The translations under genes and the position numbers were made by a program. 64,000 nucleotides of DNA from Humisphaera borealis (lineage in GTDB: Bacteria; Planctomycetota; Phycisphaerae; Tepidisphaerales; Tepidisphaeraceae). This document shows, in pieces, positions 20,687 through 29,738 of this stretch (position 1 is its first letter; each line of letters starts with the position of its first letter). The stretch lies in assembly GCF_015169395.1 (NCBI RefSeq), contig NZ_CP063458.1, positions 6,262,001-6,326,000 on the forward strand, written 5' to 3'. Below the pieces are notes generated by a model. That model was not told the DNA's origin and made no database searches. It worked only from the letters and a program-made list of their open reading frames with translations.

Positions 20687-21649
20687 ATGCAGTTCGTCGC
20701 TTCAGCTTTCGATACATCGGCTTGTGTTGCGGTGATGGAGTCGCCGGCCGTCGGTGCAACTGTCGGTGCCGCCGACGCCGTACAAGCGGCGCCGGTGAAC
20801 GCGCCCTCGAGTGACGGCGTTCGCCATTCCCGCGCCGAGCAGTCGCGCATCAACGGCGCTAAATCGCGCGGGCCGACCTCGGACGCGGGCAAGGCGGTCG
20901 CCTCGCAGAACGCCTGGAAGCACGGCCTGCGCGCCCGCGGCCAATTGCTGCCCGAGGAAGACCCGGCGGAGTTTGCGGCATTCGTCGCCTCGTTTTGCGA
21001 CGATCTGGGCGCCGTCGGGCCGTGCCAAGTCATGCTCGCCGAGCGCGTCGCGGAGATGGCGTGGAAGCTTCGGCGGATGCCCATCGTCCGCTCTGCGGTT
21101 TTGTGCTCACGCCGTGACAAGCAGCGCGAAGCCGAAGGCGGGTTCGGCGGAATGGACGACCTGGGCGACCTGATCTACGAACTTCGCAAAGCAGACCCCA
21201 ACGGCGGGATCGTCATGCTGCTTCAACGCTACGAATCGCAGATCGAACGTTCCATGCAATCGGCACTTCGCGAGCTGCGTATCCTGCAAGGCGGGACGCG
21301 CCATCGCGCCGCGCCGGCTCCTGCGCCGCAGCGGCAGAGCGAGCCGGCGACTTGCGAGACCGGCGAAGCGGTCGCGGTCCAGGGCGAATCTCGGGTTCGT
21401 TCGGAGGAATCGGAGCGGGACGCGGCAGCGACCGTCGTTGCGGACTCCGCGGTCGTCGCTGGGAACGCGACGGTTGTGGAACCGATCGCGGCGAACTCAC
21501 CGACCGCGGCGGCGACCTTCGGTCCCGACGATCTTTTGCCGGCGGACGTTGACTCTCGGGTTCGTTCGGCGGAAGGGGTGCGCGGTCGCGTCGCTCCGGT
21601 TCAGGGGGACCCACTCGGCAGGGGACGCTCCGCTTCGCGTCGCGGCTAA
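20687..21649 (+). CDS. Planctomycete-type protein of unknown function
   Basis: The start ATG has AAAGGGG five bases upstream; the frame is 320 residues. The middle carries a pattern I have seen in many planctomycete proteins: SRINGAKSRGPTSDAGKAVASQNAWKHGLRARG, then LLPEEDPAEF, AERVAEMAWKLRRM and LLQRYESQIERSMQSALRELRILQ. The first motif resembles a small DNA-binding or helix-hairpin segment, but no function is established. From about residue 235 the protein turns into Ala/Val/Arg-rich low-complexity sequence that coincides with repeated 15-mers and an inverted repeat in the DNA. The C-terminal quarter may therefore be repeat DNA read through rather than a selected domain. Confidence 0.7.
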   Translation: MQFVASAFDTSACVAVMESPAVGATVGAADAVQAAPVNAPSSDGVRHSRAEQSRINGAKSRGPTSDAGKAVASQNAWKHGLRARGQLLPEEDPAEFAAFVASFCDDLGAVGPCQVMLAERVAEMAWKLRRMPIVRSAVLCSRRDKQREAEGGFGGMDDLGDLIYELRKADPNGGIVMLLQRYESQIERSMQSALRELRILQGGTRHRAAPAPAPQRQSEPATCETGEAVAVQGESRVRSEESERDAAATVVADSAVVAGNATVVEPIAANSPTAAATFGPDDLLPADVDSRVRSAEGVRGRVAPVQGDPLGRGRSASRRG

Positions 21650-21715
21650 CCGTTGATCGCGGAACGCGTACCGACCCGGTGAGACCCGGACCGGACCACG
21701 CTCGGGTTCGTTCGG
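21390..21715. repeat. Three direct copies of the 15-mer CTCGGGTTCGTTCGG
   Basis: Copies lie at 21390-21404, 21555-21569 and 21701-21715, spaced 165 and 146 bases apart. The first two are inside the coding frame of the 20687 gene and the third is after it. The bases around the first two copies are also similar (GAATCT and GACTCT before, CGG-GGA after). Confidence 0.7.
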
Positions 21716-21758
21716 CAGCAATCGAGTGGTTTCAAATGGTTAGCCGCGACGCGGAGCG
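21631..21758. repeat. Inverted pair of GGTTAGCCGCGACGCG elements
   Basis: The arm 21631-21651 and the arm 21738-21758 are inverted copies matching at 20 of 21 bases, 86 bases apart. The left arm overlaps the last codons and the TAA stop of the 20687 gene. It has the same design as the other paired palindromes of the window but a different sequence. Confidence 0.7.
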
Positions 21759-21957
21759 GAGCGGAGCGCGTTCGCGCGCGGACTATCGGATACAAGAGGG
21801 TTTCGCGATCCACAGAGACGTTCAGGTATCGCATTGCGCGCGACAGCACTCAGGCACGCCGTGCGAAGGCGCACCGGTTCCCGATTCACCCGTTTCGACC
21901 GTCCGCGTTATCATGCCCGACGACTGATCCCGCTGCTCAAACCTCTCTCGGAAGGAT

Positions 21958-22920
21958 GTGCCTGTGCTCAATCGACGCCAGTTTCTCGGAGCTTCCGTTG
22001 CCTCCTTGGTCCCCATGGTTCCGATGTCCGCCGCGCTCGCCGCCGATGCGCCGTCGCCAGCCGTCGCGGGAGTGCCCGCCGCACCGCGCCCTCGCAACCG
22101 CATCGCCGTCTCGACCTACTCCTTCTGGCGGTTCCTCGAGAACTCCAAAATCCCCGTCGACAAGTGCATCGAACACGCCGCCGCGATGGGGTTTGACGGC
22201 GTTGAGATCCTGCACCGCCAGATGGATTCTGAAGACAACGCGGCCCTGCAATCGCTCAAGCAGACGGCGCTGCGCGAAGGCGTCGATCTCTGCGGGTTCT
22301 CCATCCACCAGGGGTACGTTTCGCCCGATCCTGACGTGCGGCAGAAGAACATCGATCACACCATCAAGTGCATCGAGCTGGCCTACGCGATGGGCATCCC
22401 CACGATGCGCCTCAACACCGGCCGTTGGAATACCACCAAGAGCTTCGACGATTTGATGAAGAACCGCGGCGTCGAGCCACGCCTTGAAGGCTACACCGAC
22501 GACGACGGCTTCAAGTGGTGCATCGACTCGATCGAGAAGTGCCTCAAGAAGGCCGGCGAGTGCGGCGTGACCATGGGGCTCGAGAACCACTGGGGGCTCG
22601 GCCTGACGCCCGAAGGCGTGCTGCGGATCGTCGATGCGATCAAGTCGCCGTGGCTGCAGGTGACGGCCGACACCGGAAACTTCCTGGAAGACCCGTACGA
22701 CCGCCTGGCCAAGCTCGCGCCGCGCACCTGCTATATCCAGGCCAAGACCTACTTCGGCGGCGGCACCTGGTACACACTCGACCTGGACTACCCCCGCATC
22801 GCCGACATCTTCCGCAAGGCCAACTACCGCGGTTACGTGTCGCTGGAGTTCGAAGGCAAGGAAGACTGGAAGACGGCGATTCCCAAGAGCCTGGACGTGT
22901 TGCGAAAAGCGTTTTCCTGA
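21958..22920 (+). CDS. Exported sugar phosphate isomerase/epimerase family protein
   Basis: This 320-residue protein has a twin-arginine signal (NRRQFLGASVASLVPM) and a xylose-isomerase-like TIM barrel: ISVSTYSFWRF-like first strand, GFDGVEILHRQM, GFSIHQGYVSPDPDVRQ, MGIPTMRLNTGRWNTTKSF, GLENHWGLGLTPEG, ADTGNFLEDPYDRLA and YVSLEFEGKEDWKTA. The Glu, His and Asp residues at strand ends are the usual metal ligands. Its substrate is unknown, probably a sugar or cyclitol. The GTG start at 21958 is preceded by GGAAGGAT; a second GTG six bases later is also possible. Confidence 0.87.
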   Translation: MPVLNRRQFLGASVASLVPMVPMSAALAADAPSPAVAGVPAAPRPRNRIAVSTYSFWRFLENSKIPVDKCIEHAAAMGFDGVEILHRQMDSEDNAALQSLKQTALREGVDLCGFSIHQGYVSPDPDVRQKNIDHTIKCIELAYAMGIPTMRLNTGRWNTTKSFDDLMKNRGVEPRLEGYTDDDGFKWCIDSIEKCLKKAGECGVTMGLENHWGLGLTPEGVLRIVDAIKSPWLQVTADTGNFLEDPYDRLAKLAPRTCYIQAKTYFGGGTWYTLDLDYPRIADIFRKANYRGYVSLEFEGKEDWKTAIPKSLDVLRKAFS

Positions 22921-23011
22921 ACGGGGACCGTGACTCGCCGCCGGCACGCGTCGCGGCTCGTATGCAAAGGGGAAGATGCACTGGTCCGTCTGTTAATCGA
23001 ATGTCAACGGG

Positions 23012-23040
23012 TTGGTTTCCCGGAAGCAGCTTCCTATCAT
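23012..23040 (+). promoter_or_regulatory. Sigma-70-type promoter for the RND efflux pair
   Basis: TTGGTT (23012-23017) and TATCAT (23035-23040) are separated by 17 bases, 36 bases before the ATG of the adaptor gene. No operator palindrome or neighbouring regulator gene is visible. Confidence 0.5.
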
Positions 23041-23076
23041 CCCGGCAATTCGACTCGCACGCTGCAAGAGAAACCC

Positions 23077-24432
23077 ATGGGACATCTGATTTCACACCGT
23101 AATCAATTGAAGTGGATCCTGCGTACCGGCTTGTTCGCCGCGGGTTCGGCGACGCTGCCGTTTGTCGCCGGCTGCGACAAACCCGGCCAGGCCGCCGGCG
23201 CGCCGCCGCCCATTGAAGTGACGTACACCACCGTCAAGACCGAGACGGTGCCGGCGGACTACAGCTTCATCGGGCAGACCGAGGCGTCGCAGTCGGTGGA
23301 GATTCGCGCCCGCGTGCAGGGTTTCCTGCTCGACTGGCAGAAGAACGCCGAGGGCAAGCCCAACTTCCTGGAAGGCATGGAAGTGGAGAAGGGGCAGTTG
23401 CTGTTTCAGATTGACCCGAAGGAGTTCGAGGTCGCGGTTGAAGAGGCCAACAGCAATCTCGACCGCGCCACGGCCCGCGACAACCGGGCGCAGCGCGAGG
23501 TCAAACGGCTGACCGATGCCGTCGCGTCGAACGCCGCGGCGCTGAAGGAACTCGACGACGCCGTCAGCGAGCAGTTGCAGTCCAAGGCCGACGTGAGATT
23601 GCAGAAGGCGACGCTGGAAGCCCGCAAGCTCGACCTGAGCTACACGACCATCAAGTCGCCGATCAAGGGCGTCATCGGCCGGGCCCAGCGCGACGTCGGC
23701 AGCCTGGTGGATGCCAGCAGCAACAGCCTGCTCGCGACGGTGCTTCAGCTCGATCCGACCTACGTCAACTTCAGCTTTTCGGAGCGCGATTACATTCAAT
23801 GGCGGAAGGACGTCGAGATGGGCAAGATCGTCATGCCCGCCGGCGGTCCCGACAAGCTGTACATCGACATCACGCTCATCGACGGCACACCATACCCTTA
23901 CTGGGGCGAGGTCAACTTCGCCGACGTTCGCATCGACCCGCAGACGGGAACTGCCAGCGTGCGGGCCTCGATCCCCAATCCGCTGCTCATCAGCCCACAG
24001 CGCAAGCCCGACCATCTGCTGAAGCCGGGACAGTTCGTGAAAGGAAAGATCGTCGGCTGGCAGAGGCCCAACACGATCAGCGTGCCGCAGAAGTCGATCA
24101 TTCAAAGCGCGGCGGGTGCGTACGTTTATGTCATCGGCGGCGACAACAAGCCGGAGGTTCGCCCGGTGAAGCTCGGCAGCTGGACGGGCCTGGAATGGAT
24201 TGTCATGGACGGCCTGGCGGCGGGGGATCGGGTGATCGTGGACGGCGCGCTCAAGGTCATTCCGAACGTGCCGGTCAAGCCCACCGCGCTTCCGCCGACG
24301 GTCCGGCCGCAGGTGATCACCAAGCCCAGCACCGCGCCGGCGGAGCTCAAAAATCAGGCGGAATTGGAACAGCTGCGGATGCCCGGCACCCGGCCGGCGA
24401 CGCAGCCAGCCACGCAACCGGCTCCCTACTGA
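23077..24432 (+). CDS. RND efflux periplasmic adaptor (membrane fusion) lipoprotein
   Basis: The ATG at 23077 gives 451 residues. A signal with lipobox FVAGC is followed by the barrel-sandwich domain (SQSVEIRARVQGFLL, GQLLFQIDPKEFEVAVEEANSNLDRA), a long coiled coil, a second lipoyl half (LSYTTIKSPIKGVIGRAQRDVGSLVDA) and the beta-barrel (TYVNFSFSERDYI...). A C-terminal Pro/Thr/Ala tail reads TRPATQPATQPAPY. It links an inner-membrane RND pump to an outer channel. The pump gene follows after 85 bases; no outer-membrane channel gene is next to it. Confidence 0.93.
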   Translation: MGHLISHRNQLKWILRTGLFAAGSATLPFVAGCDKPGQAAGAPPPIEVTYTTVKTETVPADYSFIGQTEASQSVEIRARVQGFLLDWQKNAEGKPNFLEGMEVEKGQLLFQIDPKEFEVAVEEANSNLDRATARDNRAQREVKRLTDAVASNAAALKELDDAVSEQLQSKADVRLQKATLEARKLDLSYTTIKSPIKGVIGRAQRDVGSLVDASSNSLLATVLQLDPTYVNFSFSERDYIQWRKDVEMGKIVMPAGGPDKLYIDITLIDGTPYPYWGEVNFADVRIDPQTGTASVRASIPNPLLISPQRKPDHLLKPGQFVKGKIVGWQRPNTISVPQKSIIQSAAGAYVYVIGGDNKPEVRPVKLGSWTGLEWIVMDGLAAGDRVIVDGALKVIPNVPVKPTALPPTVRPQVITKPSTAPAELKNQAELEQLRMPGTRPATQPATQPAPY

Positions 24433-24517
24433 TTGCGGCATCTCACGATGCCGAACCGCGCCGCCAACCACACGCTGTCGCCACTGGGTCCAGACCCGAC
24501 TTTCGAATCGGTGATTC

Positions 24518-27500
24518 ATGATTTCCAAGTTCTTCGTTGACCGCCCGGTTTTCGCCTCGGTGCTGTCGATCATCATCGTGCTCGGCGGGCTGGTGTGCAT
24601 GCTCACGCTGCCGATCGCGCAGTTCCCCGAGATCGCGCCGCCGACGATCCAGATCACCGCGACCTATCCCGGCGCCAGCGCCGAGACGGTGGCGCAATCG
24701 CTCGCCCAGCCGATCGAGCAGGAACTGCCCGGCGCCAAGGGGTTGCTCTACACGCAAAGCCAGTGCGGTAACGACGGCCGTCTGACCACGACGGTCACCT
24801 TCGCGACCGGCACCGACCAGGACATCGCCGCGGTGGAAGTGCAGAACCGCGTCTCCCGCGCCCAGCCCCGGCTTCCGCAGGAAGCGGTGCGGCAGGGCAT
24901 CGTGGTCAGCAAGACGTCCAACAGCCTGCTGGTGGTGGTGTCGCTCAAGAGCGACGACCCGAGGTACGACGAGCTGTACCTGAGCAACTACGCTACCCTC
25001 AACATCGCCGACGCGCTCAAGCGTGTGCAGGGCGCCGGCGACGTGACGGTGTACGGCGGCAAAGACTACGCGATGCGGATCTGGCTGAACCCCGACCGCC
25101 TCAGCAGCACCGGGCTGACGGTGTCGGACGTTTCCAAGGCGATCCAGGAACAGAACGGCCTGTACGCCGCCGGCCGTATCGGCCAGCGGCCGTCGGCGGG
25201 GGGCACGGAGCTGACGGTTCCCGTCATCACGCGCGGCCGGCTCGCCGAGCCCAACCAGTTCGAAGACATCGTGCTGCGGGCCAATCCCGACGGCACGATG
25301 CTGCGCATCAAGGATGTCGGCCGCGTGCAGCTCGGCTCGCAAAGCTACGACCTGTTCGGCCGCCTGAACGGCAAGCCGTCGACGCTGATCCTGGTGTACC
25401 TGCAGGCCGGGGCCAACGCGCTGCAGACCGTCGAAGGCGTCAAGGCGACGATGAACGACCTCTCGTCGGCGTTCCCCAAGGGCGTCGGCTACGAGGTGCC
25501 CTACGACACGACCAAGTTCGTCGAAGTGTCGATCGAATCGGTCGTGCATACGCTGCTCGAAGCGGTCGTGCTGGTGCTGCTGGTGGTGTTCATCTTCCTC
25601 CAAAGCTGGCGTGCGACCCTCATCCCGCTGCTGGCGGTTCCTGTCGCGATCGTGGGCACGTTCATCGGCATGGCCGCGCTGGGTTTCTCGATCAACTCGC
25701 TCACGCTCTTCGGCATGGTGCTGGCGATCGGCATCGTGGTGGACGACGCGATCGTGGTGGTCGAAAACGTCGAACGCGTGATGCACGAGAAGAACCTGCC
25801 CGTGCGCGAAGCGACGATCGAAGCGATGAACGAGGTGACCGGCCCGGTCATCGCGATCGTGCTCGTGCTGTCGGCGGTGTTCCTGCCGGTGGCCTTCCTC
25901 GGCGGGCTAACGGGTGTGATGTACAAGCAGTTCGCCGTCACCATCGCCGTCTCGGTGGCGATCTCCGGCCTGGTCGCGCTGACGCTGTCGCCGGCAATGT
26001 GCCGTCTGCTGCTCAAGCCCAGCCACGGCAAAAAGTTCATCGCGTTCCGGTGGTTCAACACCGGCTTCGACAAGCTGACGGCCGGCTATCGCGGTGCGGT
26101 GCGGCAGACGATCCGATTCGGCGTGATCTCGATCGCGATCTTCGGCGTGCTGATGTTCTCGACCTGGGGACTTTTCAAGAAGGTGCCGGGCGCGTTCATT
26201 CCCGAAGAAGACCAGGGCTACTACATCGCCGCGATCAAGCTGCGCGACGGCGCATCGGTCGATCAGACCGACGGCGCGGTCTCGAAGGTGGAACAGTTTG
26301 TCGCCAAGCAGAAAGGCGTCGCGTACACCATCGCCCTGGGCGGGCTGGATCTGCTCGCCAACGCCAACAGCACCGACGCGGCGACCATGTTCGTTACGCT
26401 GGACCCCTGGGACAAACGCGAGTCCAAAGACGTGCAGGTGGACAGCCTGATCCGCCAGTCCTTCGGCCGGTTCATGATGGAACCGAACCAGCTCGTGCTG
26501 CCGTTTAACGCACCAGCCGTCCAGGGGCTGGGCACGCGGGCGGGCTTCGAGATGCAGTTGCAGGCCCGCGCCGGCGGCGACGTCCGCGACCTGGCCGCCA
26601 ATCGCGACCTGTTCATCAAGGAGCTCAACCAGCGCCCCGAGATCGCCAAGGGCAGCCTCAACTCGCCGCTGAGCGTGCGGCTGCCGCAGCTCTACATCGA
26701 CCCGGATGTCGAGAAGGCCAAGGCGGCAGGCGTGGAACAGTCTGAGCTGTTTGCCACGCTGCAGGCGTATCTCGGCGAGCTGTACGTGAACGACTTCAAC
26801 AAGCAGGGGCGTGTGTATCGGGTGAACATCCAGGCCGAGCCGGAGTTCCGCCAGGGGCCGGAGAACATCTCCAAGCTCTACGTGCGCAACAACAAAGGCG
26901 AGCGCGTGCCGGTGTCGGAACTGGTCACCTGGCGCTGGCAGGCGGGGCCGAACGTGGTCAGCCGGTTCAACGGCTTCACGTCCACGCAGATCACCGGCGC
27001 GCCTGCGCCAGGCTACAGCACCGGGCAGGCGGTGAAGGCGATCGAAGAAACCGCCGCCAAGATTCTGCCCGCCGGTTACGGCTACGAATACTCCGGTGCG
27101 ACGTATCAGGAAGTCAAAGCCGGCAGCCAGGCGCCGCTGGTGATCGGCTTCGGCCTGGTCGTCGTCTTCCTGGTACTCGCGGCGCAGTACGAAAAGTGGT
27201 CCATCCCGCTGGCGGTCATGCTCGCGGTGCCCATCGGCTTGTTCGGTGCGCTGCTGGCGGTCTGGCTGCTGGGGATGAACAACGACATCTACTTCCAGAT
27301 CGGCCTGCTCACGCTCATCGGCCTGGCGGCTAAGAACGCGATCCTGATCGTCGAATTCTGCATCGTGCTCCGCAAGGAAGGCAAGCCGATCGTCGAAGCC
27401 GCGATCGAAGCGGCCCGCATCCGCTTCCGGCCGATCCTGATGACGTCGCTGGCATTCATCCTCGGCGTGGTGCCGCTGGCGATCGCCACCGGCGCAGGCG

Positions 27501-27688
27501 CGGCGGGCCGGCGGTCGATCGGCACCGGCGTGCTCGGCGGCATGCTCGCGGCGACATTCCTGGCGATCTTCTTCGTGCCACTGTTCTACGTCATCATCCA
27601 GACCCTCAGCGAGAAGCTGAGCCGCAAGACCGCACCCGCGGAGAAACCTCCCCACACAGACCCGCCCGTCGCCGTCGTGGCTCCATAA
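24518..27688 (+). CDS. RND efflux transporter permease, HAE1 family
   Basis: The 1056-residue protein begins MISKFFVDRPVFASVLSIIIVLGGL, the standard AcrB-type start, and has two repeats of large periplasmic loops and 12 membrane segments. Hallmarks are LPIAQFPEIAPPTIQITATYPGAS, GIVVDDAIVVVENVERVM with the proton-relay Asp-Asp in TM4, and GLAAKNAILIVEFC in TM10. It would expel hydrophobic compounds by proton antiport. Length matches the family. It is the second gene of a two-gene operon with the adaptor. The substrate cannot be read from sequence. Confidence 0.95.
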   Translation: MISKFFVDRPVFASVLSIIIVLGGLVCMLTLPIAQFPEIAPPTIQITATYPGASAETVAQSLAQPIEQELPGAKGLLYTQSQCGNDGRLTTTVTFATGTDQDIAAVEVQNRVSRAQPRLPQEAVRQGIVVSKTSNSLLVVVSLKSDDPRYDELYLSNYATLNIADALKRVQGAGDVTVYGGKDYAMRIWLNPDRLSSTGLTVSDVSKAIQEQNGLYAAGRIGQRPSAGGTELTVPVITRGRLAEPNQFEDIVLRANPDGTMLRIKDVGRVQLGSQSYDLFGRLNGKPSTLILVYLQAGANALQTVEGVKATMNDLSSAFPKGVGYEVPYDTTKFVEVSIESVVHTLLEAVVLVLLVVFIFLQSWRATLIPLLAVPVAIVGTFIGMAALGFSINSLTLFGMVLAIGIVVDDAIVVVENVERVMHEKNLPVREATIEAMNEVTGPVIAIVLVLSAVFLPVAFLGGLTGVMYKQFAVTIAVSVAISGLVALTLSPAMCRLLLKPSHGKKFIAFRWFNTGFDKLTAGYRGAVRQTIRFGVISIAIFGVLMFSTWGLFKKVPGAFIPEEDQGYYIAAIKLRDGASVDQTDGAVSKVEQFVAKQKGVAYTIALGGLDLLANANSTDAATMFVTLDPWDKRESKDVQVDSLIRQSFGRFMMEPNQLVLPFNAPAVQGLGTRAGFEMQLQARAGGDVRDLAANRDLFIKELNQRPEIAKGSLNSPLSVRLPQLYIDPDVEKAKAAGVEQSELFATLQAYLGELYVNDFNKQGRVYRVNIQAEPEFRQGPENISKLYVRNNKGERVPVSELVTWRWQAGPNVVSRFNGFTSTQITGAPAPGYSTGQAVKAIEETAAKILPAGYGYEYSGATYQEVKAGSQAPLVIGFGLVVVFLVLAAQYEKWSIPLAVMLAVPIGLFGALLAVWLLGMNNDIYFQIGLLTLIGLAAKNAILIVEFCIVLRKEGKPIVEAAIEAARIRFRPILMTSLAFILGVVPLAIATGAGAAGRRSIGTGVLGGMLAATFLAIFFVPLFYVIIQTLSEKLSRKTAPAEKPPHTDPPVAVVAP

Positions 27689-27884
27689 GCCCGGCCGGAC
27701 GACCGGCGTTGATCCCGTCTTTCGATGTTTCACGAAGCACAGAAAACACGTATAGCCGATACTTGCATGAACCATCATATGAACACACATTCAACACAGA
27801 ATCCGAGTTGGCGCATCTGAATCGCCCGACCTGCGTCAGTCGACGTTCGAACAATCTGCGTTCAGCTTCCGGAGGAAACCCGCC

Positions 27885-28766
27885 ATGTATCCAATGTTTC
27901 GCGCGACCCTGATCGTCAGTTGCTTACTGGCCCTTGCCGGGTGCAGGAAAGAAGCCGGCTCCACAACGAAACCGGCCGCCGGGAGCGCCCTCAAGATCAA
28001 CGGCTCCACCACCGTAAACCTCGTCGCCGCCGAGGCCGCCGAGATCCTGCGCGCCGAGAAGGGCATGAACATCCAGATCGACACGCAAGGCGGCAGCGCC
28101 GGCGGTATCTCGGCGATCGGCGACGGGCTCGTCCAGATCGGCATGATCTCCAAGCACCTCACCGACGACGACAAGAAGAAGCACCCCAAGACAAACTTCA
28201 AGACGATCCAGATCGGCGAAGACGCCGTCGCACTGATCGTCTCGAAGGACGTCTGGGACGGCGGCGTGAAGTCGCTGACCAAGCAGCAGGCGAAGGACAT
28301 CTACCAAGGCAAAGTCACCAACTGGAAGCAAGTCGGCGGGCCGGACCAGCGCATCGCGTTCTTTAACAAGGAACCCGGCCGCGGCACGTGGGAAGTTTTC
28401 GCGCACTGGGTTTACGGCAGTCCGAAGAAGGCTCCGTCGGTCAGCTTTCCCGAGGTCGGCGGCAACGAAGAGACGCGGAACAAGGTCGCCTCGACAAAAG
28501 GCGCGCTCTCGCAGTTGTCCAGTTCCTGGGCGGACCAGAAGACGGTATTCGCGCTGTCGCTGATCGGTGACGACGGATCTACCGTCGAAGCGACCGAAGC
28601 CAGCATCGCCAGCGGCAAATACCCCATGAGCCGGCCGCTCTCGCTGATCACCAATGGCGAGCCGACCGGCGACGCGAAGGTGTTCGTCGATTTCGTGCTC
28701 AGCGAGCGCGGGCAGGCACTGCTGCCGAAGCACGGATACCTGAAAATGTCGCAGTTGAAGCATTGA
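27885..28766 (+). CDS. pstS: Phosphate ABC transporter substrate-binding lipoprotein PstS
   Basis: This 293-residue protein has a signal with lipobox ALAGC and a PstS-like fold. It shows INGSTTVNLVAAEAAEIL (phosphate loop), TQGGSAGGISAIGDGLVQIGMISKHL, VSKDVWDGGVKSLTKQQAKDIYQGKVTNWKQVGG and FNKEPGRGTWEVFAHWVYG. This is the shorter PstS type. GGAGGAAACCCGCC stands before the ATG. It is the first gene of pstSCAB; the next gene starts 36 bases after its stop, or one base after it if a TTG is used. I see no convincing Pho box in the 196 bases upstream. Confidence 0.93.
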   Translation: MYPMFRATLIVSCLLALAGCRKEAGSTTKPAAGSALKINGSTTVNLVAAEAAEILRAEKGMNIQIDTQGGSAGGISAIGDGLVQIGMISKHLTDDDKKKHPKTNFKTIQIGEDAVALIVSKDVWDGGVKSLTKQQAKDIYQGKVTNWKQVGGPDQRIAFFNKEPGRGTWEVFAHWVYGSPKKAPSVSFPEVGGNEETRNKVASTKGALSQLSSSWADQKTVFALSLIGDDGSTVEATEASIASGKYPMSRPLSLITNGEPTGDAKVFVDFVLSERGQALLPKHGYLKMSQLKH

Positions 28767-28802
28767 TTGGCCGATCGTTCCACCAGCCGTTCGAGACGCA
28801 GA

Positions 28803-29738
28803 ATGTCCAACGTCTTGTTCCAGAACGACACACGCCAACCCCGCCGCTTCGGCTGGGGACTTACGCGCGCGATGAGCCTTTCGCTCACCGCGTTTGCCGC
28901 GGTCGTTCTGGTCGGCATGCTGGTGCTCTTCGCAATGGAGAGCGCTCCGGTGCTGAAGCATGAAGGCGTGAACTACGTCGTTGGCAAAACGTGGTTCTTT
29001 CGAAGTGAAACCTTCGGCGTGCTTCCGATGATTTACGGAACTGCGGTCGTCGCAGGCATCGCACTGCTGCTGGCGGCGCCGATCGGCATCGGGGCGGCGG
29101 TGTTCACCGCCGAGATCGTTCCGCCGCGCGTCCGGATGCCGGTCAAGCTCGCGATCGAGTTGCTCGCGGGCATTCCATCGGTCGTCTACGGACTGCTGGG
29201 CATCCTACTGCTGCGGAACTACGTCTACGACGGCCTGCGGGCGGCGGGCTTCGATCCGCTCAGCGGCGACACGCTGCTGACGGCCGGCCTGCTGCTGGCA
29301 GTCATGATCCTGCCGACGATCATGACCCTGTCCGACGATGCGCTGCGATCGGTCCCTTCGATGAGCCGTCACGCCGCCCGCGGCCTGGGCCTGACGCACG
29401 GGCAGGCGATCCTCGCCGTCTCGTTGCCGCAGGCCCGCAAGGGGCTGATCGCCGCGATCCTGCTCGCGTTCGGCAGGGCGCTGGGCGAGGCAATTGCCGT
29501 GTTCCTGGTCGTCGGCAGGCAGGACAACCAGCTTCCCGGGTCGCTCTTCTCGCTCGAGCCGCTGATTAGTTCCGGACAGACCCTCACCAGCAAGCTCGGG
29601 GGCGCGGAAGTGAACATCGCCTACGGCGACCCGCTGCACTGGGCGGCGGTCGTCGGCCTCGGCCTGCTGCTGCTGATCGCCGTCACGGTCGTCACGCTGG
29701 TCGCCGCGTGGCTGCAGAGGGAGGCCGCCCATGCGTAG
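28803..29738 (+). CDS. pstC: Phosphate ABC transporter permease PstC
   Basis: I choose the ATG at 28803 (MSNVLFQNDTRQPRRFGWG), giving 311 residues; a TTG at 28767 would add 12. Six membrane segments and the PstC loops are visible: GTAVVAGIALLLAAPIGIGAAVFTAEI, ELLAGIPSVVYGLLGILLL, and the EAA-type coupling loop MSRHAARGLGLTHGQAILAVSLPQARKGLIAAILLAFGRALGEAIAVFLVVG. It forms the inner-membrane channel with PstA. Its end overlaps the start of pstA by eight bases. Confidence 0.93.
   Translation: MSNVLFQNDTRQPRRFGWGLTRAMSLSLTAFAAVVLVGMLVLFAMESAPVLKHEGVNYVVGKTWFFRSETFGVLPMIYGTAVVAGIALLLAAPIGIGAAVFTAEIVPPRVRMPVKLAIELLAGIPSVVYGLLGILLLRNYVYDGLRAAGFDPLSGDTLLTAGLLLAVMILPTIMTLSDDALRSVPSMSRHAARGLGLTHGQAILAVSLPQARKGLIAAILLAFGRALGEAIAVFLVVGRQDNQLPGSLFSLEPLISSGQTLTSKLGGAEVNIAYGDPLHWAAVVGLGLLLLIAVTVVTLVAAWLQREAAHA

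Noticed and set aside
21390-21715. Three spaced 15-mers considered as a CRISPR remnant
   Set aside because: Spacing of about 150 bases, copies inside a coding frame, and no cas genes.
25907-27790. Long minus-strand frame opposite the RND pump gene
   Set aside because: Antisense shadow with Arg/Gln/His-rich composition and no domain.
27720-27840. Pho-box-like or promoter-like sequence upstream of pstS
   Set aside because: AT-rich hexamers are present but neither spacing nor repeats match a Pho box well enough to claim one.
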